Source: Paraburkholderia aspalathi (lineage in GTDB: Bacteria; Pseudomonadota; Gammaproteobacteria; Burkholderiales; Burkholderiaceae). Taken from it: a stretch of DNA of 64,000 nt. Below are positions 61,918 to 64,000 of this stretch, piece by piece (position 1 is the first letter of the stretch; each line of letters starts with the position of its first letter). Both the position numbers and the translations under genes were made by a program. The notes below the pieces were generated by a model that was not told where the DNA came from, searched no databases, and worked only from the letters and a program-made list of their open reading frames with translations. The stretch lies in contig NZ_FPBH01000014.1 of assembly GCF_900116445.1 (NCBI RefSeq), positions 152,059-216,058 of the forward strand, given 5' to 3'.

Positions 61918-63086
61918 TTCGTGACGATTGCGGCTGTTAGCCCTGCGTTAATTGCAGGCAACAACAAATTGAGCACGCGGCTAAATCGAACAAGTCCGTT
62001 CCCGTCGACGTAGACGACATCCTTCGGTTGCAGCTCGAACTGATTGGCGAGGATCATAGATATGGGCGAACTCGCATCTAGGCGAAAGACCTTCGGTGTT
62101 TTGTCGAACGATCCGCGAATGACATAGACTTGCGCAGCATCGGCACTGCTAGTGTTAAGGCTGCCGGCCTGAGAGAGCGCATCACTTAGGGTTAGCCGCC
62201 CGCTCTTCATTGGCAGCGCAGTCGCGGGCCTGTTAACTTCCCCCATCACAAATACGCCGTTATCGTCACGCGACATCACTCGCAGCATGTCCCCCCCCTT
62301 CAACACCACATTAGCCGGATTGATGCCGCGTTCCAGCATTTGAGAGAGGTTGAGGGGGTACGAAGCTCCATCTCGCACCAGCAAAATTCGACTCTGATCT
62401 GCTGTCGGATTGAACCCCCCTGCGCGATTGATCGCTTCATAGAGGGTCATGGGAATGTCGTTGATTGGCTGAGCACCTGGTGTATGGACTTCACCGTCGA
62501 CATAAACCTGTCGCGCTCTGAAGGAGGCAACGCGCAGCGTAACCTGCGGCTTTACGAACACCTGAGACAATCGCTGCGTTAACTTTGCCTGTGCGTCTTC
62601 AACACGCAAGCCGGCAACTGGGACGTTACCCACATAAGGAAATTGAACATCCCCCTCGCTATCCACAATGAATCCAGGCACCGGGTCTGACGGACGCGTA
62701 TTCGTTTGTGTCTGCGTGCCAAGAGCGGCAGCGAGTTCCGGATGGTCCCAGACAGTGATTTGCAGTACGTCGCCGGCGCCAAGCCGATACGCACCTGGCT
62801 TATCGAAAAGTTCTTTCGCCTCTTGTGCGCCGTCATCCGCCGCCGATTCATGCATCTGTTTAATCAGCGACAGATTTATGTCAGAGATCGGAATTTGGAT
62901 CTGGTCAGCCGGTGCGCGAGAATCCGCGCTACTAACTGGAAGCGTCGCCGGGGCGGACATGCGCATTCCTGGCGCGACAGCGCACGCGGATAACACAGCA
63001 CAGGTGGCCAGACCAATGCCTAACGTCCTAGCCCTTGCCACGCGGCATCCGCGCCTTCCACCTACTATTTCTTGAAAAGTGATCAT
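61914..63086 (-). CDS. wza: Outer-membrane polysaccharide export lipoprotein (Wza-like)
   Basis: About 390 residues. Lipobox LSAC with Cys35, then the Poly_export domain (YRLGAGDVLQITVWDHPELAAAL; SEGDVQFPYVGNVPVAGLRVEDAQAKL) and two SLBB beta-grasp repeats (RQVYVDGEVHTPGAQPI; VFVMGEVNRPATALPMKSG), ending in the membrane-spanning region. The ATG at 63086 has CGAGGGCAGG before it; an in-frame ATG at 63119 is possible. First gene of the Wza-Wzb-Wzc order. Confidence 0.93.
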   Translation of the reverse strand: MITFQEIVGGRRGCRVARARTLGIGLATCAVLSACAVAPGMRMSAPATLPVSSADSRAPADQIQIPISDINLSLIKQMHESAADDGAQEAKELFDKPGAYRLGAGDVLQITVWDHPELAAALGTQTQTNTRPSDPVPGFIVDSEGDVQFPYVGNVPVAGLRVEDAQAKLTQRLSQVFVKPQVTLRVASFRARQVYVDGEVHTPGAQPINDIPMTLYEAINRAGGFNPTADQSRILLVRDGASYPLNLSQMLERGINPANVVLKGGDMLRVMSRDDNGVFVMGEVNRPATALPMKSGRLTLSDALSQAGSLNTSSADAAQVYVIRGSFDKTPKVFRLDASSPISMILANQFELQPKDVVYVDGNGLVRFSRVLNLLLPAINAGLTAAIVTK

Positions 63087-63190
63087 CCTGCCCTCGCAAA
63101 CTGGTCCTCCCCTCGTCATTCAAGTGGAGTCGCCGTCTCAAACAACGACCCGACTCGAATGCGAAGATTGTTTGTAATAACCTCAGTCAA

Positions 63191-63925
63191 TTACTTCGTC
63201 GTAGTCCCCGTCCCTCCACTCCCCCCCGTCCCACCCGTCGACCCACCACTCCCACTACCAATCGGCGCCGCAGCCCCTGCCGCCTGCGCAGCCGCAACCA
63301 AAGAAGCAGCCGGCTGCCCGTTACTCGTAATCGCCCCAGCCGCCAGCAACGTATCGAGATCCGCATCCGCACCCGGAGCGCCCGGCGTAAACGAAACCGT
63401 CAAGAACGACGAAGAAGAAAGCGTGATCCCATACGTGTCCTTGATCAGCTTCACAACCGCAGCCTGAGCATTCGCAATCACCGTGCTATTCGACAGCGCG
63501 CTCTGATACGAAGAATTAGAAGTAATCCCGGCGAGCAACCCACTAACCGTCGTACCCAACTGTCCCGCAAGGTAGTCCAGCAGCAATTCGGTCAGCGGAG
63601 TCACGTTGTACGTGCCCGCCCCTGCCGCAAACGAATGAATAGTGACCGCACCACCTGTCGCCGTAATCGCGCAAGGACCATCAAACGCGAACGTCGCCGT
63701 ATAAGCGCCGCTGGCATTAGCCGTCGCACTACCCGAACCGTTCTTGCAAGTCAGCGTGATGCTCGCGTTAGCCAGTGCCGCGCCGACAGCGGCCGTACCG
63801 CCCACCGTCCCGACCGGCGAGCCGCCGCTACTGGTTCCACCACCGCATGCAACCAGCGCACTGGTCGCCAGCACTATCGATCCGAACTGCAGCGTGCGCA
63901 GCGTGGCGCCGTTTAGAAGCTTCAT
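63191..63925 (-). CDS. Hypothetical lipoprotein
   Basis: 244 residues. Lipobox LVAC at about 24-27, followed by GGGTSSGGSP, a small beta domain resembling carboxypeptidase-regulatory-like folds (GTAAVGAALANASITLTCKNG; YTATFAFDGPCAITATGG), an Ala/Ser-rich helical part (LTELLLDYLAGQLGTTVSGL) and a Gly/Ser/Thr-rich tail. Lipoproteins like this are frequent in Burkholderia; function unknown. It precedes wza by 104 bp on the same strand, so both could share a transcript. Confidence 0.75.
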   Translation of the reverse strand: MKLLNGATLRTLQFGSIVLATSALVACGGGTSSGGSPVGTVGGTAAVGAALANASITLTCKNGSGSATANASGAYTATFAFDGPCAITATGGAVTIHSFAAGAGTYNVTPLTELLLDYLAGQLGTTVSGLLAGITSNSSYQSALSNSTVIANAQAAVVKLIKDTYGITLSSSSFLTVSFTPGAPGADADLDTLLAAGAITSNGQPAASLVAAAQAAGAAAPIGSGSGGSTGGTGGSGGTGTTTK

Positions 63926-64000
63926 CGCCTATCTCCAAAGAAAGTCATTCACAATTGACCGGCACCAGTGCCCGTCCGTCGCTTACACCCTGCAAACCGT

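Noticed and set aside
1..64000. tRNA, rRNA, CRISPR arrays and complete insertion sequences
   Set aside because: No cloverleaf genes, rRNA stretches, regularly spaced repeats or transposase genes with terminal repeats were found by eye.

Overview
The window looks like a chromosomal segment of a Burkholderia/Paraburkholderia-type betaproteobacterium. The grounds are dense high-GC coding, many OmpC-type porin, MFS, MarR/IclR/LysR genes typical of that group, a PenA-like class A beta-lactamase next to an AmpR-type regulator, and a hydroxycinnamate degradation locus. No rRNA, tRNA, CRISPR array or intact insertion sequence was seen.

Layout. (1) 1-7.1 kb: a ferulate/p-coumarate uptake and breakdown locus with vanillin dehydrogenase (cut by the left edge), feruloyl-CoA hydratase-lyase, a MarR regulator, an aromatic-acid MFS carrier, a porin and a tannase/feruloyl-esterase lipoprotein. 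Two copies of the same 17-bp palindrome mark a shared MarR operator. (2) 7.4-24.6 kb: mixed metabolic and regulatory genes: KaiC-like ATPase plus receiver protein; MFS/CoA-transferase/citryl-CoA-lyase-like operon with an IclR regulator; TehA-like channel; beta-lactamase/LysR pair; acetyltransferase/azoreductase; MocR regulator and NmrA-like protein. (3) 18.8-20.9 kb and 24.6-43.5 kb: an export system built around small double-glycine leader peptides. (4) 44-48 kb: DUF3303 protein, DHA2 efflux pump, then a gene-poor AT-richer stretch. (5) 48.2-63.1 kb: an exopolysaccharide cluster, all on the minus strand (Wza, Wzb, Wzc, Wzx, FrhB-like protein, pyruvyl transferase, four glycosyltransferases, Wzy, secreted glycosidase-like protein), visibly AT-richer in its central part. 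A lipoprotein gene ends the window.

The most interesting content is region 3. Five small genes encode peptides with one leader pattern (D-L-[ST]-x4-LDx[KR]AM-x-A-[IV]-x-GG). A minus-strand operon encodes a matching exporter: an FHA-domain membrane protein, HlyD-type adaptor, cytoplasmic PpiC-like protein, C39-peptidase ABC transporter carrying two N-terminal cyclic-nucleotide-binding-like domains, and a sigma-54 activator with no receiver domain. Next to it are an outer-membrane channel lipoprotein, two DUF4399 proteins, an exported caspase-like/FGE-sulfatase fusion, a Ser/Thr kinase, a PP2C phosphatase that directly follows one peptide gene, and an LRAT-like hydrolase.

Sigma-54 promoters (GG-N10-GC) lie in front of four of the five peptide genes and in front of the LRAT-like gene. 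Two peptide genes also share a 25-bp upstream dyad, CCAACA-N13-TGTTGG, centred about 135 bp upstream of the -24 element. I infer a single regulon: the operon's own activator, probably tied to the kinase/phosphatase/FHA relay, switches on the peptides, which the C39 transporter cleaves and exports. What the peptides do (bacteriocin, signal or biofilm matrix component) cannot be read from the sequence.
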